From Streptomyces sp. Tue6028 (GTDB lineage: Bacteria > Actinomycetota > Actinomycetes > Streptomycetales > Streptomycetaceae), in NCBI RefSeq assembly GCF_002300165.1, contig NZ_MLCE01000003.1, positions 1 through 64,000 on the forward strand: 64,000 nt of DNA. Direction: 5' to 3'. Below are positions 1 through 9,200 of the stretch, piece by piece. The position numbers and the translations under genes were made by a program. Below the pieces are notes generated by a model, which had not been told where the DNA came from, ran no database searches, and worked only from the letters and a program-made list of their open reading frames with translations. Numbering within the stretch: the first letter of the stretch is position 1; every line of letters begins with the position of its first letter.

Positions 1-46
1 CCGCCTGGCACCCGCCTCCGCGTCCGGTCGGCCCCGCGTTCCGCGC

Positions 47-847
47 TCAGGGCCGGACGAGCAGTTGGAACTCGAAGGCGTACCCCGAGGCGCGGTAGAT
101 GTGGGTGCCGTACTCGACCGCGCGGCCGGTGTCGTCGTACGCGGTGCGTCGCATGGTGAGCAGGGCCGCGCCCGCCGGTTCGTCCAGGCGTTCCGCTTCG
201 CCGGCGCCGGCCGAGCGGGCGCCGACCGACTGGCGGGCGCTGTGCAGGGTGATGCCGGCCGCACGCATCATGCGGTACAGCCCGGTCGACTCCAGCCGGG
301 CGGTGTCGAGGTCCAGGAGTCCCTCGGGGATGTGATTGCACAGGACGGCCACGGGCCGGCCGTGGGTGAGGCGCAGTCGTTCCAGACGGTGGACTCCGCC
401 GCCCTCCGCGATGCCCAGCGCGGCGGCGACCTCGGCGTCCGCCGGCTCGACCGCGTTGTGCAGGACGAGAGTCGTGGGGCACTGGCCCGCGCTCTCCAAG
501 TCGTCGTAGAGGCTGGTGAGTTCCAGCGGGCGCTTCACCTGGCTGTGCACGACCTGCGTACCCACGCCGCGCCGACGGACCAGGAGTCCCTTGTCGACCA
601 GGGTCTGGATGGCCTGGCGGACGGTGGGGCGGGACAGGCCGAGGCGTCCCGCGAGTTCGACCTCGTTCCCGAGCAGGCTTCCGGCGGCGGGTGTGCCCCG
701 CTGGATCGCTGCCTCCAACTGCCGTGCGAGCTGGTAGTAGAGCGGCACGGGACTGTTCCGGTCGAGCGTGAAGTCGAGGTCCGCGGGCGGGACTGCGGTC
801 GTCGCCCGCGGGGATCCGGCGGCCTGCCGGGTTCGCCCCCTTGGCAT
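47..847 (-). CDS. GntR/HutC-family regulator (UTRA), likely inositol regulator
   Basis: 266-aa transcription factor. Residues about 35-100 form a GntR winged helix (PLYYQLARQLEAAI, then LSRPTVRQAIQTL and a VRRRGVGTQVV wing). The remainder is a UTRA effector domain ending YRASGYAFEFQLLVR, typical of the HutC subfamily that binds sugars or organic acids. The start is ATG at 847 behind AGGAGGACACG. It is the last gene of the leftward iolC-aldolase-iolB-iolD unit, 63 nt after iolD, so I infer it senses an inositol metabolite and controls the divergent promoters near 5.95 kb. The effector cannot be read from sequence. Confidence 0.9.
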   Translation of the reverse strand: MPRGRTRQAAGSPRATTAVPPADLDFTLDRNSPVPLYYQLARQLEAAIQRGTPAAGSLLGNEVELAGRLGLSRPTVRQAIQTLVDKGLLVRRRGVGTQVVHSQVKRPLELTSLYDDLESAGQCPTTLVLHNAVEPADAEVAAALGIAEGGGVHRLERLRLTHGRPVAVLCNHIPEGLLDLDTARLESTGLYRMMRAAGITLHSARQSVGARSAGAGEAERLDEPAGAALLTMRRTAYDDTGRAVEYGTHIYRASGYAFEFQLLVRP

Positions 848-910
848 CGTGTCCTCCTGACGGTCGGTCCACCGGGCCCCCGGTGCGGGGGTCCTCGGGC
901 GGCGGGGAGT

Positions 911-2785
911 TCAGAGGTGGTGCCGGCGGTCGGCGGCCCGACGGTCGTACCGTTCACGGGCACGTACGGCGGGTTCGCGGGAGGCGACCTCCGCGACGGG
1001 CACGTCCCACCAGGCCTCGGCCGCCGGGGCGGTGGGCGCCGGGTCGGTCTCGACGTACACGCAGGTCGGCCGCTGCGAGCCGCGCGCTTCGGCGAGGGCG
1101 TGGCGGAGTTCGCCCACGGTCTTGGCGCGGAGGACGTCCATGCCGAGGCTGGCGGCGTTGGCGGCGAGGTCCACCGGGAGCGGGTCGCCGGAGAAGGTGC
1201 CGTCGGGGGCGCGGTAGCGGTAGGCGGTTCCGAAGCGTTCGCCGCCGGTCTCCTCGGACAGGCCTCCGATGGAGGCGTAACCGTGGTTCTGGATCAGCAC
1301 CAGGTTGACGGGCAGGTGCTCCTGGACGGCGGTGACGATCTCGGTGGGCATCATCAGGTACGTACCGTCGCCGACCAGTGCCCAGACCGGGGTGTCCGGC
1401 GCGGCCTGCTGGACTCCGACGGCGGCCGGGATCTCGTAGCCCATGCAGGAGTAGCCGTACTCCAGGTGGTACTGGCGCGGGCCGCGGGCCCGCCACAGTT
1501 TGTGCAGGTCGCCGGGCAGCGATCCGGCCGCGTTGACGATCACGTCGTCGTCGCCGACGACGGAGTCCAGGACGCCGAGGACCTGCGTCTGGGTCGGGAC
1601 CGCGTGCTCGTCCGGTGCGCGGAAGGCCGCCCCGACGATCCCCTCCCAACGGCGTTTGCCCTCGCGGTACTCGGCCTCGTACGCGGGGTCGACGCGGTGC
1701 CCGGTGAGGGCCGCGGTCAGCGCCTCCAGGCCGGTGCGCGCGTCCGCCACCAGGGGCCGGGCGGCGAGCTTGTGGGCGTCGAGGCCGGTGATGTTGAGGT
1801 TGACGAAGCGGACGGCGGGATTCTGGAACAGTGTCCGGGACGCGGTGGTGAAGTCGCTGTAGCGGGTGCCGACGCCGATGACCAGGTCCGCGGTGCGCGC
1901 GACGGCGTCGCAGACGGCGGTGCCGGTGTGGCCGATGCCGCCGAGGTCGGCGGGGTGGTCGTGGCGCAGCGATCCCTTGCCGGCCTGGGTGGAGGCGACC
2001 GGGACTCCGGTGGCGTCGGCGAACGCCAGGAGGGCGTCCTCGGCCTCGCTGTGGTGCACTCCCCCGCCCGCGACGAGGAGAGGGCGCCGGGCGGCGCGGA
2101 TCGCCCGTACGGCCTCGGCGAGTTCGACCGGGTCGGGCGCGGGACGGCGTACCGGCCACACGCGTTCCGCGAAGAACGCCTCGGGCCAGTCGTACGCCTC
2201 CGCTTGTACGTCCTGGGGCAGCGCGAGCGTGACGGCGCCGGTCTCGGCAGGGTCGGTCAGGACGCGCATGGCGCTCAGCGCGGACGGGATCAGTGCCTCC
2301 GGGCGCGTGATCCGGTCGAAGTAGCGGGAGACCGGGCGCAGTGCGTCGTTGACGGAGACGTCGGCCTCGACGGGGTGCTCCAGCTGCTGCAGCAGTGGAT
2401 CGGCGGAGCGGGCGGCGAAGTAGTCGCCCGGCAGGAGCAGTACGGGCAGCCGGTTGATCGTCGCGAGGGCCGCGCCGGTGACGAGGTTGGTGGCGCCGGG
2501 GCCGATCGAGGTGGTGACGGCCTGCGCGGAGAGGCGGTCGAGCTGGCGGGCGTGGGCGACGGCCGCGTGCACCATGGCCTGTTCGTTGCGCCCCTGGTGG
2601 AAGGGCATGGCGTCCTCGCCGGCCTCCAGCAGCGCCTGTCCGATGCCGGCCACGTTGCCGTGTCCGAAGATGCCCCAGGTGCCGGCGATCAGCCGGTGGC
2701 GTACGCCGTCGCGCTCGCTGTACTGGACGGACAGGAAGCGCACCAGGGCCTGAGCGGTCGTCAGGCGGCGCGTGGTGGGGCTCAT
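911..2785 (-). CDS. iolD: 3D-trihydroxycyclohexane-1,2-dione acylhydrolase IolD
   Basis: 624-aa thiamine-diphosphate enzyme that hydrolyses the cyclic dione from inosose dehydration to 5-deoxy-D-glucuronate. The order is ThDP-PYR domain (early GTWGIFGHGNVAGIG and FHQGRNEQ), a central domain with LLVAGGGVHHSEA, and a ThDP-PP domain with EYGYSCMGYEIPAAVG, VGDGTYLMMP and NHGYASIG. Length fits the IolD family. The ATG at 2785 follows GAGAGG and overlaps the iolB stop as ATGA, implying coupling. An upstream in-frame extension exists but runs through iolB in another frame and is rejected. Confidence 0.96.
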   Translation of the reverse strand: MSPTTRRLTTAQALVRFLSVQYSERDGVRHRLIAGTWGIFGHGNVAGIGQALLEAGEDAMPFHQGRNEQAMVHAAVAHARQLDRLSAQAVTTSIGPGATNLVTGAALATINRLPVLLLPGDYFAARSADPLLQQLEHPVEADVSVNDALRPVSRYFDRITRPEALIPSALSAMRVLTDPAETGAVTLALPQDVQAEAYDWPEAFFAERVWPVRRPAPDPVELAEAVRAIRAARRPLLVAGGGVHHSEAEDALLAFADATGVPVASTQAGKGSLRHDHPADLGGIGHTGTAVCDAVARTADLVIGVGTRYSDFTTASRTLFQNPAVRFVNLNITGLDAHKLAARPLVADARTGLEALTAALTGHRVDPAYEAEYREGKRRWEGIVGAAFRAPDEHAVPTQTQVLGVLDSVVGDDDVIVNAAGSLPGDLHKLWRARGPRQYHLEYGYSCMGYEIPAAVGVQQAAPDTPVWALVGDGTYLMMPTEIVTAVQEHLPVNLVLIQNHGYASIGGLSEETGGERFGTAYRYRAPDGTFSGDPLPVDLAANAASLGMDVLRAKTVGELRHALAEARGSQRPTCVYVETDPAPTAPAAEAWWDVPVAEVASREPAVRARERYDRRAADRRHHL

Positions 2786-3693
2786 CGGGACCTCTCGGGG
2801 GCGGTGTAGAGGGGCAGTCGGGGGTCTACGGGCTGCTCGGCCCAGGTGTCGCGGATCCAGGCGTGGTCGGGGTGGTCGCAGATCAGCCAGGCGCGCTCGG
2901 TGCCGGGTCCCGCCATGACGTTCAGGTAGTACATGTGGTGGCCCGGCACGGCCATGGACGGTCCGTGCCAGCCGTCGGGGACGAGGACGACGTCCCCGTC
3001 GCGGACCTCGGCGAGCACGTCCGTGCCGCGTCCGTCTCCCCAGGGCGAGACGCGGTGGTAGCCGAGGCCCGGCGTGCCCCGGTGGCCGGCGAACTCGAAG
3101 TAGTAGATCTCCTCCAGTTCGGACTCGGTGCCCGGCCGGTGCTCGTCGTGCTTGTGCGGAGGGAAGGAGGACCAGTTGCCGCCGGGGGTGATCACCTCGA
3201 CGGCGATGAGGCTGTCGCACTCGAACCCGTACTCCGGGCCGGCTCCGGCGGGGGCCGCGGCGGCGAAGTTGTTGACCTGCCGGGAGCAGGTGCCGCTGCC
3301 GCGCAGTTCGACCGGCACGTTCGAGGCGGGGCCGTAGCGTGCGGGCAGCCGGCGGGTGCAGCGGGCTCCGGTGAGCGCGAACCGTCCGCCGCCCTCGGAG
3401 ACGATCGAGACGTGGGCGTCGCGAGGCAGGTACGCGAAGTCGGTGACGCCGCTGAAGACATCGGCCCGGCCGGTCAAGGGGAACGATTCGCCGTCGACGG
3501 AGACGGCGCATCCGCCGGACAGCGGAAGCACGATCCATTCGCTGTCGCCGGTGTCGAGGCCGTGCGTGCCGCCGGGCGGCAGTTCCAGCACGCGCAGGCT
3601 GGAGTGGCCCCAGCCCGCCGACCCGGGGTTCACGTCCACGGCGTAGGCGCCGGTCGCGGCCTTGCCCGCGGGGAGATGGTGCGCGGTGGTCAT
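2782..3693 (-). CDS. iolB: 5-deoxy-glucuronate isomerase IolB
   Basis: 303-aa cupin enzyme that isomerises 5-deoxy-D-glucuronate to 5-dehydro-2-deoxy-D-gluconate, the IolC substrate. Visible are a first cupin half (EWIVLPLSGGCAV, DVFSGVTDFAYLPRD) and the metal-site region ITPGGNWSSFPPHKHDE with a downstream EEIYYFEF and DVVLVPDGWHGPSMA. The start at 3693 follows GCAGGAGCC, which is itself the last unit of an upstream tandem repeat array. The 3' end overlaps iolD by 4 nt. Assignment is secure. Confidence 0.96.
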   Translation of the reverse strand: MTTAHHLPAGKAATGAYAVDVNPGSAGWGHSSLRVLELPPGGTHGLDTGDSEWIVLPLSGGCAVSVDGESFPLTGRADVFSGVTDFAYLPRDAHVSIVSEGGGRFALTGARCTRRLPARYGPASNVPVELRGSGTCSRQVNNFAAAAPAGAGPEYGFECDSLIAVEVITPGGNWSSFPPHKHDEHRPGTESELEEIYYFEFAGHRGTPGLGYHRVSPWGDGRGTDVLAEVRDGDVVLVPDGWHGPSMAVPGHHMYYLNVMAGPGTERAWLICDHPDHAWIRDTWAEQPVDPRLPLYTAPERSR

Positions 3694-3929
3694 CGGGCGG
3701 CTCCTGCAAGGGGGTTGGGACGGTGATTCGTGCATGGGGTTCGGGCGGTGGCTCGGGCAAGGGGGTTCGGACGGGTGGCTCGTGCGCCGATCGGGCTGGT
3801 GCCTAGTCCTCGGGACTGGGCTGGTGCCTCGTCCACAGGACCGAGCGGGAAGCTCGTCCACAAGATCGGGCGAGTGGCTTCGTCCACGGACCGGGCGGGA
3901 GGCTCGCCCACCGGACCGGGCGGGAGGCC
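3694..3929 (-). repeat. Degenerate 24-27 bp tandem repeats before iolB
   Basis: The 325-nt gap between the aldolase and iolB (3694-4018) holds no credible gene. About nine diverged units of 24-27 bp, of the type GCCTCCCGCCCGGTCCGTGG followed by ACGA, run on the minus strand. The unit drifts toward GCCACCGCCCGAACCCC, and the final unit supplies the GGAG Shine-Dalgarno of iolB. It has no CRISPR-like conserved repeat with unique spacers. It might tune the aldolase-to-iolB expression ratio, but this is inference. Confidence 0.75.
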
Positions 3930-4018
3930 GTGCGCAGGGCGTCAATCGGGTTGCTCCTGCCCGGAGTTCGGGCAAGCGGCTGCCGCGCAGGGCCGGCGGG
4001 AGGCTCCCGCACGGTGGT

Positions 4019-4897
4019 TCAGAGCAGCCCGACCGCGGTGTCCACCGCGGTCTCCACGCTGCCTTCGGCGGGATACAGCAGCGACCGGCCGACGACCATG
4101 CCCTGGACGGTCGGCAGCCGCAGGGCCTTGCGCCATCTCTCGTAGGCGCCCTCCTGGTCCCCGGCCACATCGCCCCCGAGCAGCACCGCGGGCAGGGTGG
4201 AGGTCTCCAGCACCTGGGCCATGTCGTCGGGGTCGGTGGTGACGGGGAGTTTGAGCCAGGTGTAGGCGGAGGTGCCGCCGAGCCCAGAGGCGATGGCGAT
4301 GGAACGGGTGACGGCCTCGGCGCCGAGGTCGTTGCGGACCGTGCCGTCCACCCGGCGCGAGACGAACGGCTCGACGAACAGCGGGAGTCGCCGGGCCGCC
4401 ATGTCGTCGACGGCACGGGCGGCGCTCTCCAGGGTCTCCAGTGATCCGGGGTCGTCGTGGTCGATGCGCAGCAGGAGCTTGCCGGCGTCGAAGCGGAGCC
4501 GTTCGATGTCCTCGGCGCGGTGGCCGGTGAAGCGGTCGTCCATCTCGAATGACGACCCGGCGAGCCCGCCACGGTTCATGGAGCCCATCACGACCTTTCC
4601 CTCCAGGACGCCCAGGAGCAGCAGGTCCTCGAGGATGTCGGCGGTGCCGAGCACCCCGTCCACGCCGGGCCGTGACAGCGCGACGCAGAGACGTTCGAGG
4701 AGATCCGCGCGGTTCGCCATGGCGAGCCGGTGACCGCCGACGCCGAGCGCGCCGCGGGCGGGGTGGTCGGCGGCGACGATCATCAGCCGGCCGCTGTCGC
4801 CGACGAACGGGCGGCGGACACGGCGGGCGGCCGCCTCTGCGATGGCCTCCGGGTGCCGGGCACGCACCGTGACGAGGTCGGGGATGCTGATACTCAA
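4019..4897 (-). CDS. DeoC/LacD-like (beta/alpha)8 aldolase of iol locus
   Basis: 292-aa TIM-barrel protein of the type found in actinobacterial inositol loci (Cgl0159-like), related to class I aldolases. It probably cleaves 2-deoxy-5-keto-gluconate 6-phosphate, the IolJ step, into dihydroxyacetone phosphate and malonate semialdehyde. Visible barrel strands include RLMIVAADHPARG, GVDGVLGTADILED, KLLLRIDHDD, LPLFVEPF, YTWLKLPVT (candidate Schiff-base Lys) and LPAVLLGGDVAGD. The best start is a rare TTG at 4897 with GGAG nine nt upstream. It lies 28 nt after iolC. Family is confident; the exact reaction is inferred from context. Confidence 0.85.
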   Translation of the reverse strand: MSISIPDLVTVRARHPEAIAEAAARRVRRPFVGDSGRLMIVAADHPARGALGVGGHRLAMANRADLLERLCVALSRPGVDGVLGTADILEDLLLLGVLEGKVVMGSMNRGGLAGSSFEMDDRFTGHRAEDIERLRFDAGKLLLRIDHDDPGSLETLESAARAVDDMAARRLPLFVEPFVSRRVDGTVRNDLGAEAVTRSIAIASGLGGTSAYTWLKLPVTTDPDDMAQVLETSTLPAVLLGGDVAGDQEGAYERWRKALRLPTVQGMVVGRSLLYPAEGSVETAVDTAVGLL

Positions 4898-4925
4898 GTC
4901 GGGCTCCGTTCGGGGGTGGCCTCGG

Positions 4926-5882
4926 TCAGCCGCGCGCGAGAAGGTCCTCGACCTCGGACTCGGTGGGCATGGCGGAGGAGCAGGCGAGCCGGGACGCGAC
5001 GATCGCCCCGGCCGCGTTGGCGTACCGGATGGTCTTCTCCAACGGCAGGCCGGCCAGCAGACCGTGGCAGAGCGAGCCGCCGAACGCGTCTCCCGCGCCG
5101 AGGCCGTTGACGACCTCGACGGGGACGGGCGGGACCTCGGCTACGGTGCCGTCGCGGTGGACGGCGAGGACTCCGTCCGGGCCCTTTTTGACGACGGCGA
5201 GTTCGACGCCCGCGTCGAGCAACGCCTGGGCGCAGGCGTGCGGTTCGCGGACGCCGGTGGCGATCTCGCACTCGTCGAGATTGCCGACGGCCACGGTGGC
5301 GTGGCGCAGTGCCTCGGCGTAGTACGGGCGCGCGGATTCGGGGTCCTTCCAGAACATGGGGCGCCAGTCGAGGTCGAAGACGGTGATCCCCGACCTGCCG
5401 CGCGCCTTGAGCGCGGCGAGCGTGGCCGAGCGGCTGGGCTCCTCGCTGAGGCCGGTGCCGGTGATCCAGAAGACGCGTGCCGAGCGGATGGCGAAGAAGT
5501 CCAGTTCGTCGGTGTGGATCTCCAGGTCCGGCGCCTTGGGCTGCCGGTAGAAGTACAGCGGGAAGTCGTCGGGCGGGAAGATCTCGCAGAACGTGACCGG
5601 TGTGGGGTAGGCCTCCACCGGTATGACCCAGCGGTCGTCGACGCCGAACTCCTTGAGTGCCTGGTGGAGGTAGCCGCCGAAGGGGTCCCGACCCGTGCGG
5701 GTGATCACCGCGGTGCTCCGGCCGAGCCGTGCGGCGGCGACCGCGACGTTGGACGCGGAGCCGCCGAGGAACTTCCCGAAGGACTCGACCTGTGCGAGTG
5801 GAACACCCGTCTGCAGGGGGTAGAGATCGACGCCTATGCGTCCCATGGTGATGAGGTCGAAGGAATCAGCGGACTCAGGCAT
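4926..5882 (-). CDS. iolC: 5-dehydro-2-deoxygluconokinase IolC
   Basis: 318-aa PfkB/ribokinase-family kinase that phosphorylates 5-dehydro-2-deoxygluconate at C6. It has the N-terminal substrate segment ITMGRIGVDLYPLQTGVPL typical of IolC, the PfkB signature GKFLGGSASNVAVAAARLG, and the C-terminal PfkB motif NGLGAGDAFGGS with the catalytic Asp. The ATG at 5882 follows CAGGAGCG. It is the first gene of the leftward iol operon, about 60 nt below the predicted promoter. Confidence 0.95.
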   Translation of the reverse strand: MPESADSFDLITMGRIGVDLYPLQTGVPLAQVESFGKFLGGSASNVAVAAARLGRSTAVITRTGRDPFGGYLHQALKEFGVDDRWVIPVEAYPTPVTFCEIFPPDDFPLYFYRQPKAPDLEIHTDELDFFAIRSARVFWITGTGLSEEPSRSATLAALKARGRSGITVFDLDWRPMFWKDPESARPYYAEALRHATVAVGNLDECEIATGVREPHACAQALLDAGVELAVVKKGPDGVLAVHRDGTVAEVPPVPVEVVNGLGAGDAFGGSLCHGLLAGLPLEKTIRYANAAGAIVASRLACSSAMPTESEVEDLLARG

Positions 5883-5937
5883 GCGTGACGCTCCTGATGC
5901 GTGGGATGCGGGCCGATGGGGCGCCCGATGCCTCTTA

Positions 5938-5967
5938 GGTGTAGGACCCTCCGTTCTCCCCTGTCAA
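5938..5967 (-). promoter_or_regulatory. Predicted leftward iol promoter
   Basis: On the minus strand TTGACA (5962-5967) is followed after 18 nt by TACACC (5938-5943), a reasonable Streptomyces HrdB-type promoter about 55 nt upstream of iolC. Not experimentally tested. Confidence 0.55.
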
Positions 5968-5971
5968 GAGT

Positions 5972-5983
5972 ATGTACGGACAT
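5972..5983. promoter_or_regulatory. Candidate operator ATGT-N4-ACAT
   Basis: ATGTACGGACAT abuts the leftward -35 box in the divergent iolC/ABC intergenic region. It is a plausible site for the locus GntR regulator, but the pairing is inference. Confidence 0.4.
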
Positions 5984-6019
5984 TCGGACCTGCTCCTGAA
6001 ATGATGTCTTAACAAAGTA

Positions 6020-6049
6020 TTGACAGGCGGGTACAACAGGGACTTGTAT
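6020..6049 (+). promoter_or_regulatory. Predicted rightward promoter for the ABC/iolG operon
   Basis: TTGACA (6020-6025), 18-nt spacer, TTGTAT (6044-6049), about 125 nt before the binding-protein start. It sits in the only A/T-rich patch of the 292-nt divergent region. Confidence 0.6.
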
Positions 6050-6174
6050 CCCGTCCCAACGAAGCAGCCGCGGCACCACCACACGACCCGGACCCCCGGT
6101 CCGGGCCCCGCTGGGTCTTGCGCCCCGCGCCGTCCCCTTCCCTTTCCCCCGTCGCACAGTGAGGTGCTGGAAAG

Positions 6175-7194
6175 ATGGACCGCACGTTTCACGCCCGTTC
6201 ACGCAGAATCGCCCCGCTCGTAGCGGTGGCGGCGGCATCCGCCCTCCTGGTCGCCGGCTGTTCCAGCAGCTCGGGCGGCAAGAAGGCGGAGGAGAGCAGC
6301 GCCGACGGGTCGGCCGGCAAGGCCAACACGCCCCGGATGACGGTCGCGCTGGTCACGCACCAGGCCCCCGGCGACACGTTCTGGGACATCGTCCGCAAGG
6401 GTGCGGAGGCCGCGGCCGCCAAGGACAACATCAAGCTCGTCTACTCCGCGGACCCGAACGCGGGCACCCAGGCCAACTTCGTCCAGAACGCGATCGACCA
6501 GAAGGTCGACGGCATCGCCATCACCCTCGCCAAGCCGGACGCCATGAAGGACGTCGTGGGCAGGGCGAAGTCGGCGGGCATACCCGTGGTCGGGCTCAAC
6601 TCCGGTGTCAGCGACTGGAAGAAGCTGGGCCTGATGTCGTTCTTCGGCCAGGACGAGACGGTCGCGGGTGAGGCGCTCGGCAACAAGCTCAACGCGGAAG
6701 GCGCCAAGAAGGCCGTCTGCGTGATCCAGGAGCAGGGCAACATCGGTCTGACCCAGCGCTGCGACGGCGTGAAGAAGACGTTCAGCGGCTCGACCGAGAC
6801 GCTCTACGTCAACGGCACCGACATGCCGTCCGTGAAGTCGACGATCACCGCGAAGCTCAAGCAGGACAAGGCCATCGACTACGTCGTCGCCCTCGGCGCC
6901 CCCTTCGCGCTGACCGCCGTGCAGTCGGTGGGCGACGCCGGCAGCAAGGCGAAGATCGCCACCTTCGACCTCAACAAGGACCTGACCACGGCCATCGGCA
7001 AGGGCACCATCCAGTTCGCCGTCGACCAGCAGCCCTACCTCCAGGGCTATCTGGCGGTCGACTCCCTCTGGCTCTACAAGAACAACGGCAACTACAGCGG
7101 CGGCGGTGAGCAGCCGACCCTGACCGGCCCGGCCTTCGTCGACAAGAGCAACGTCGACGCCGTCGCCAAGTTCGCCTCGAAGGGCACCCGGTGA
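6175..7194 (+). CDS. Sugar ABC transporter substrate-binding lipoprotein
   Basis: 339-aa RbsB-like periplasmic-binding-protein fold, probably inositol-binding. A Sec signal ends in lipobox LVAGC with lipidated Cys29, followed by a Ser/Gly/Lys linker. The mature domain starts MTVALVTHQAPGDTFWDIVRKGAEAAA and contains NAIDQKVDGIAIT and GIPVVGLNSG, hallmarks of the family. ATG at 6175 follows GGAAAG. It overlaps the permease start by 4 nt. The ligand is inferred from iolG and the divergent iol operon. Confidence 0.93.
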   Translation: MDRTFHARSRRIAPLVAVAAASALLVAGCSSSSGGKKAEESSADGSAGKANTPRMTVALVTHQAPGDTFWDIVRKGAEAAAAKDNIKLVYSADPNAGTQANFVQNAIDQKVDGIAITLAKPDAMKDVVGRAKSAGIPVVGLNSGVSDWKKLGLMSFFGQDETVAGEALGNKLNAEGAKKAVCVIQEQGNIGLTQRCDGVKKTFSGSTETLYVNGTDMPSVKSTITAKLKQDKAIDYVVALGAPFALTAVQSVGDAGSKAKIATFDLNKDLTTAIGKGTIQFAVDQQPYLQGYLAVDSLWLYKNNGNYSGGGEQPTLTGPAFVDKSNVDAVAKFASKGTR

Positions 7195-8270
7195 TGAGCA
7201 TGGCCCAACAGGCTGAGCCGGCGGTGACCACACCGCCGGCCCCCGGCCCCAAGGAGACCGACGGGCGGACGGCGCAACGCCCCCTGGCGCTCAGACTGCT
7301 CGCCCGCCCCGAGGTCGGTGTCTTCCTCGGTGCGGTCGCCGTGTTCGTCTTCTTCCTCGCGGCGGCGCCGTCGGTCCGCTCCGGCAGCTCGATGGCGACC
7401 GTGCTCTACCAGTCGTCGACGATCGGCATCATGGCCCTGCCGGTGGCCCTGCTGATGATCGGCGGCGAGTTCGACCTGTCCTCCGGCGTCGCCGTGATCA
7501 CCTCGGCGCTCACCGCGAGCATGCTCAGCTACCAACTGACCATGAACGTCTGGGCAGGCGTGATCACCGCCCTCGTGGTGTCCCTGGCGATCGGCGCGTT
7601 CAACGGCTGGATGATGGTCCGCACCGGGCTGCCGAGCTTCCTCGTCACCCTCGGCACCTTCCTGATCCTGCAGGGCGTGAACCTCGCGATCACCAAATCG
7701 GTGACCGGCAACGTGGCCACCGACGACATCAGCAACATGGACGGCTTCGGCCAGGCGCGGAAGATCTTCGCCTCGTCCTTCGACGTCGGCGGCGTCCAGG
7801 TGAAGATCACCATCGTGTGGTGGCTGGTCTTCGCCGCGCTCGCCACCTGGGTGCTGCTCCGCACCAAGTACGGCAACTGGATCTTCGCGGTCGGCGGCAA
7901 CCAGGAGAGCGCCCGCGCGGTCGGCGTGCCGGTGACCTTCACCAAGATCACGCTGTTCATGACCGTGGGCTTCGGCGCCTGGTTCGTGGGCATGCACCAG
8001 CTGTTCTCCTTCAACACCGTGCAGTCGGGCGAGGGCGTCGGCCAGGAGCTGATCTACATCGCCGCCGCGGTGATCGGCGGCTGCCTGCTCACCGGCGGCT
8101 ACGGCTCCGCGATCGGCCCGGTCTTCGGCGCCTTCATGTTCGGCATGGTGAACCAGGGCATCGTCTACGCCGGTTGGAACCCCGACTGGTTCAAGGCCTT
8201 CCTCGGCGTGATGCTGCTCGGCGCCACGCTCATCAATCTGTGGGTCCGCCGCACGGCGACCCGGAGGTGA
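7191..8270 (+). CDS. Sugar ABC transporter permease
   Basis: 359-aa BPD_transp_2-family membrane protein (RbsC/YtfT-like) forming the inositol importer channel. A hydrophilic N-terminus of about 40 residues precedes roughly ten membrane segments; family features include [22 protein letters not shown] and [20 protein letters not shown]. The GTG start at 7191 overlaps the lipoprotein stop as GTGA; ATG at 7194 is an alternative. It is part of the cistron run binding protein-permease-ATPase-isomerase-iolG. Confidence 0.93.
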   Translation: MMSMAQQAEPAVTTPPAPGPKETDGRTAQRPLALRLLARPEVGVFLGAVAVFVFFLAAAPSVRSGSSMATVLYQSSTIGIMALPVALLMIGGEFDLSSGVAVITSALTASMLSYQLTMNVWAGVITALVVSLAIGAFNGWMMVRTGLPSFLVTLGTFLILQGVNLAITKSVTGNVATDDISNMDGFGQARKIFASSFDVGGVQVKITIVWWLVFAALATWVLLRTKYGNWIFAVGGNQESARAVGVPVTFTKITLFMTVGFGAWFVGMHQLFSFNTVQSGEGVGQELIYIAAAVIGGCLLTGGYGSAIGPVFGAFMFGMVNQGIVYAGWNPDWFKAFLGVMLLGATLINLWVRRTATRR

Positions 8271-8278
8271 ACCGACTC

Positions 8279-9199
8279 ATGACCAGCAAGGGTTCCGGCC
8301 CCTCCGGCGCCGTACTCCAGGACACCCCGCCCGACGACGGTACCGCCCCGATCGTCGAACTCCGCGCCGCCGGCAAGTCGTACGGCAACATCCGCGCCCT
8401 GCACGGCGTCTCCCTCACCGTCCGCCCGGGCCAGGTCACCTGTGTCCTCGGCGACAACGGTGCCGGCAAGTCCACCCTCATCAAGATCATCTCCGGGCTG
8501 CACCAGCACACCGAGGGCGAGTTCCTCGTCGACGGGCGGCCGGTCCGCTTCGGCAGCCCGCGCGAGGCCCTCGACGCCGGCATCGCCACCGTGTACCAGG
8601 ATCTCGCCACCGTCCCGCTGATGCCGGTCTGGCGGAACTTCTTCCTGGGCTCCGAGATGACCCGCGGCCCCTGGCCGGTACGGCGCCTCGACATCGCGCG
8701 GATGAAGCGGACCGCCGACCAGGAACTGCGCAACATGGGCATCGTCCTGGACGACCTGGACCAGCCCATCGGCACCCTGTCCGGCGGCCAGCGCCAGTCC
8801 GTGGCCATCGCCCGCGCCGTCTACTTCGGCGCCCGCGTGCTCATCCTCGACGAGCCGACCGCGGCGCTCGGCGTCAAGCAGTCCGGCGTCGTCCTCAAGT
8901 ACATCGCCGCCGCCCGCGACCGCGGACTCGGCGTCATCTTCATCACCCACAACCCGCACCACGCCTACATGGTCGGTGACCACTTCAGCGTCCTGCGGCT
9001 CGGCACCATGGAGCTCAGCGCGGACCGCGACGAGGTGGGCCTGGAGGAGCTCACCAACCACATGGCAGGCGGCGCCGAACTCGCCGCGCTCAAGCACGAA
9101 CTGGCGCAGGTGCGCGGCGTCGACGTCGAGGGGCTCCCGGAAGCCGAGGACCTCCAGGCCACCGCCCCCGTATCGGCCACTCCGGAAGGGACCCCCTGA
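8279..9199 (+). CDS. Sugar ABC transporter ATP-binding protein (single domain)
   Basis: 306-aa ABC ATPase energising the importer. Walker A is GDNGAGKST, the Q-loop region [10 protein letters not shown], signature LSGGQRQS, Walker [13 protein letters not shown] and the switch His lies in FITHNPHHA. Many ribose-type importers use a tandem-domain ATPase near 500 aa; this one has a single domain, so it must dimerise. ATG at 8279 has GGAGGTGA overlapping the permease stop. The C-terminal 45 residues are acidic and probably non-catalytic. Confidence 0.94.
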   Translation: MTSKGSGPSGAVLQDTPPDDGTAPIVELRAAGKSYGNIRALHGVSLTVRPGQVTCVLGDNGAGKSTLIKIISGLHQHTEGEFLVDGRPVRFGSPREALDAGIATVYQDLATVPLMPVWRNFFLGSEMTRGPWPVRRLDIARMKRTADQELRNMGIVLDDLDQPIGTLSGGQRQSVAIARAVYFGARVLILDEPTAALGVKQSGVVLKYIAAARDRGLGVIFITHNPHHAYMVGDHFSVLRLGTMELSADRDEVGLEELTNHMAGGAELAALKHELAQVRGVDVEGLPEAEDLQATAPVSATPEGTP

Positions 9200-9200
9200 C

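Noticed and set aside
65..2809. Very long plus-strand ORF (914 codons) opposite the GntR and iolD genes
   Set aside because: Composition is Gly/Val/Arg-rich with no domain; it mirrors the G/C-biased codon structure of the real minus-strand genes.
2786..3760. Extended N-terminus for IolD
   Set aside because: The extension lies in another frame over iolB; ATG at 2785 has a ribosome site and a normal ATGA overlap.
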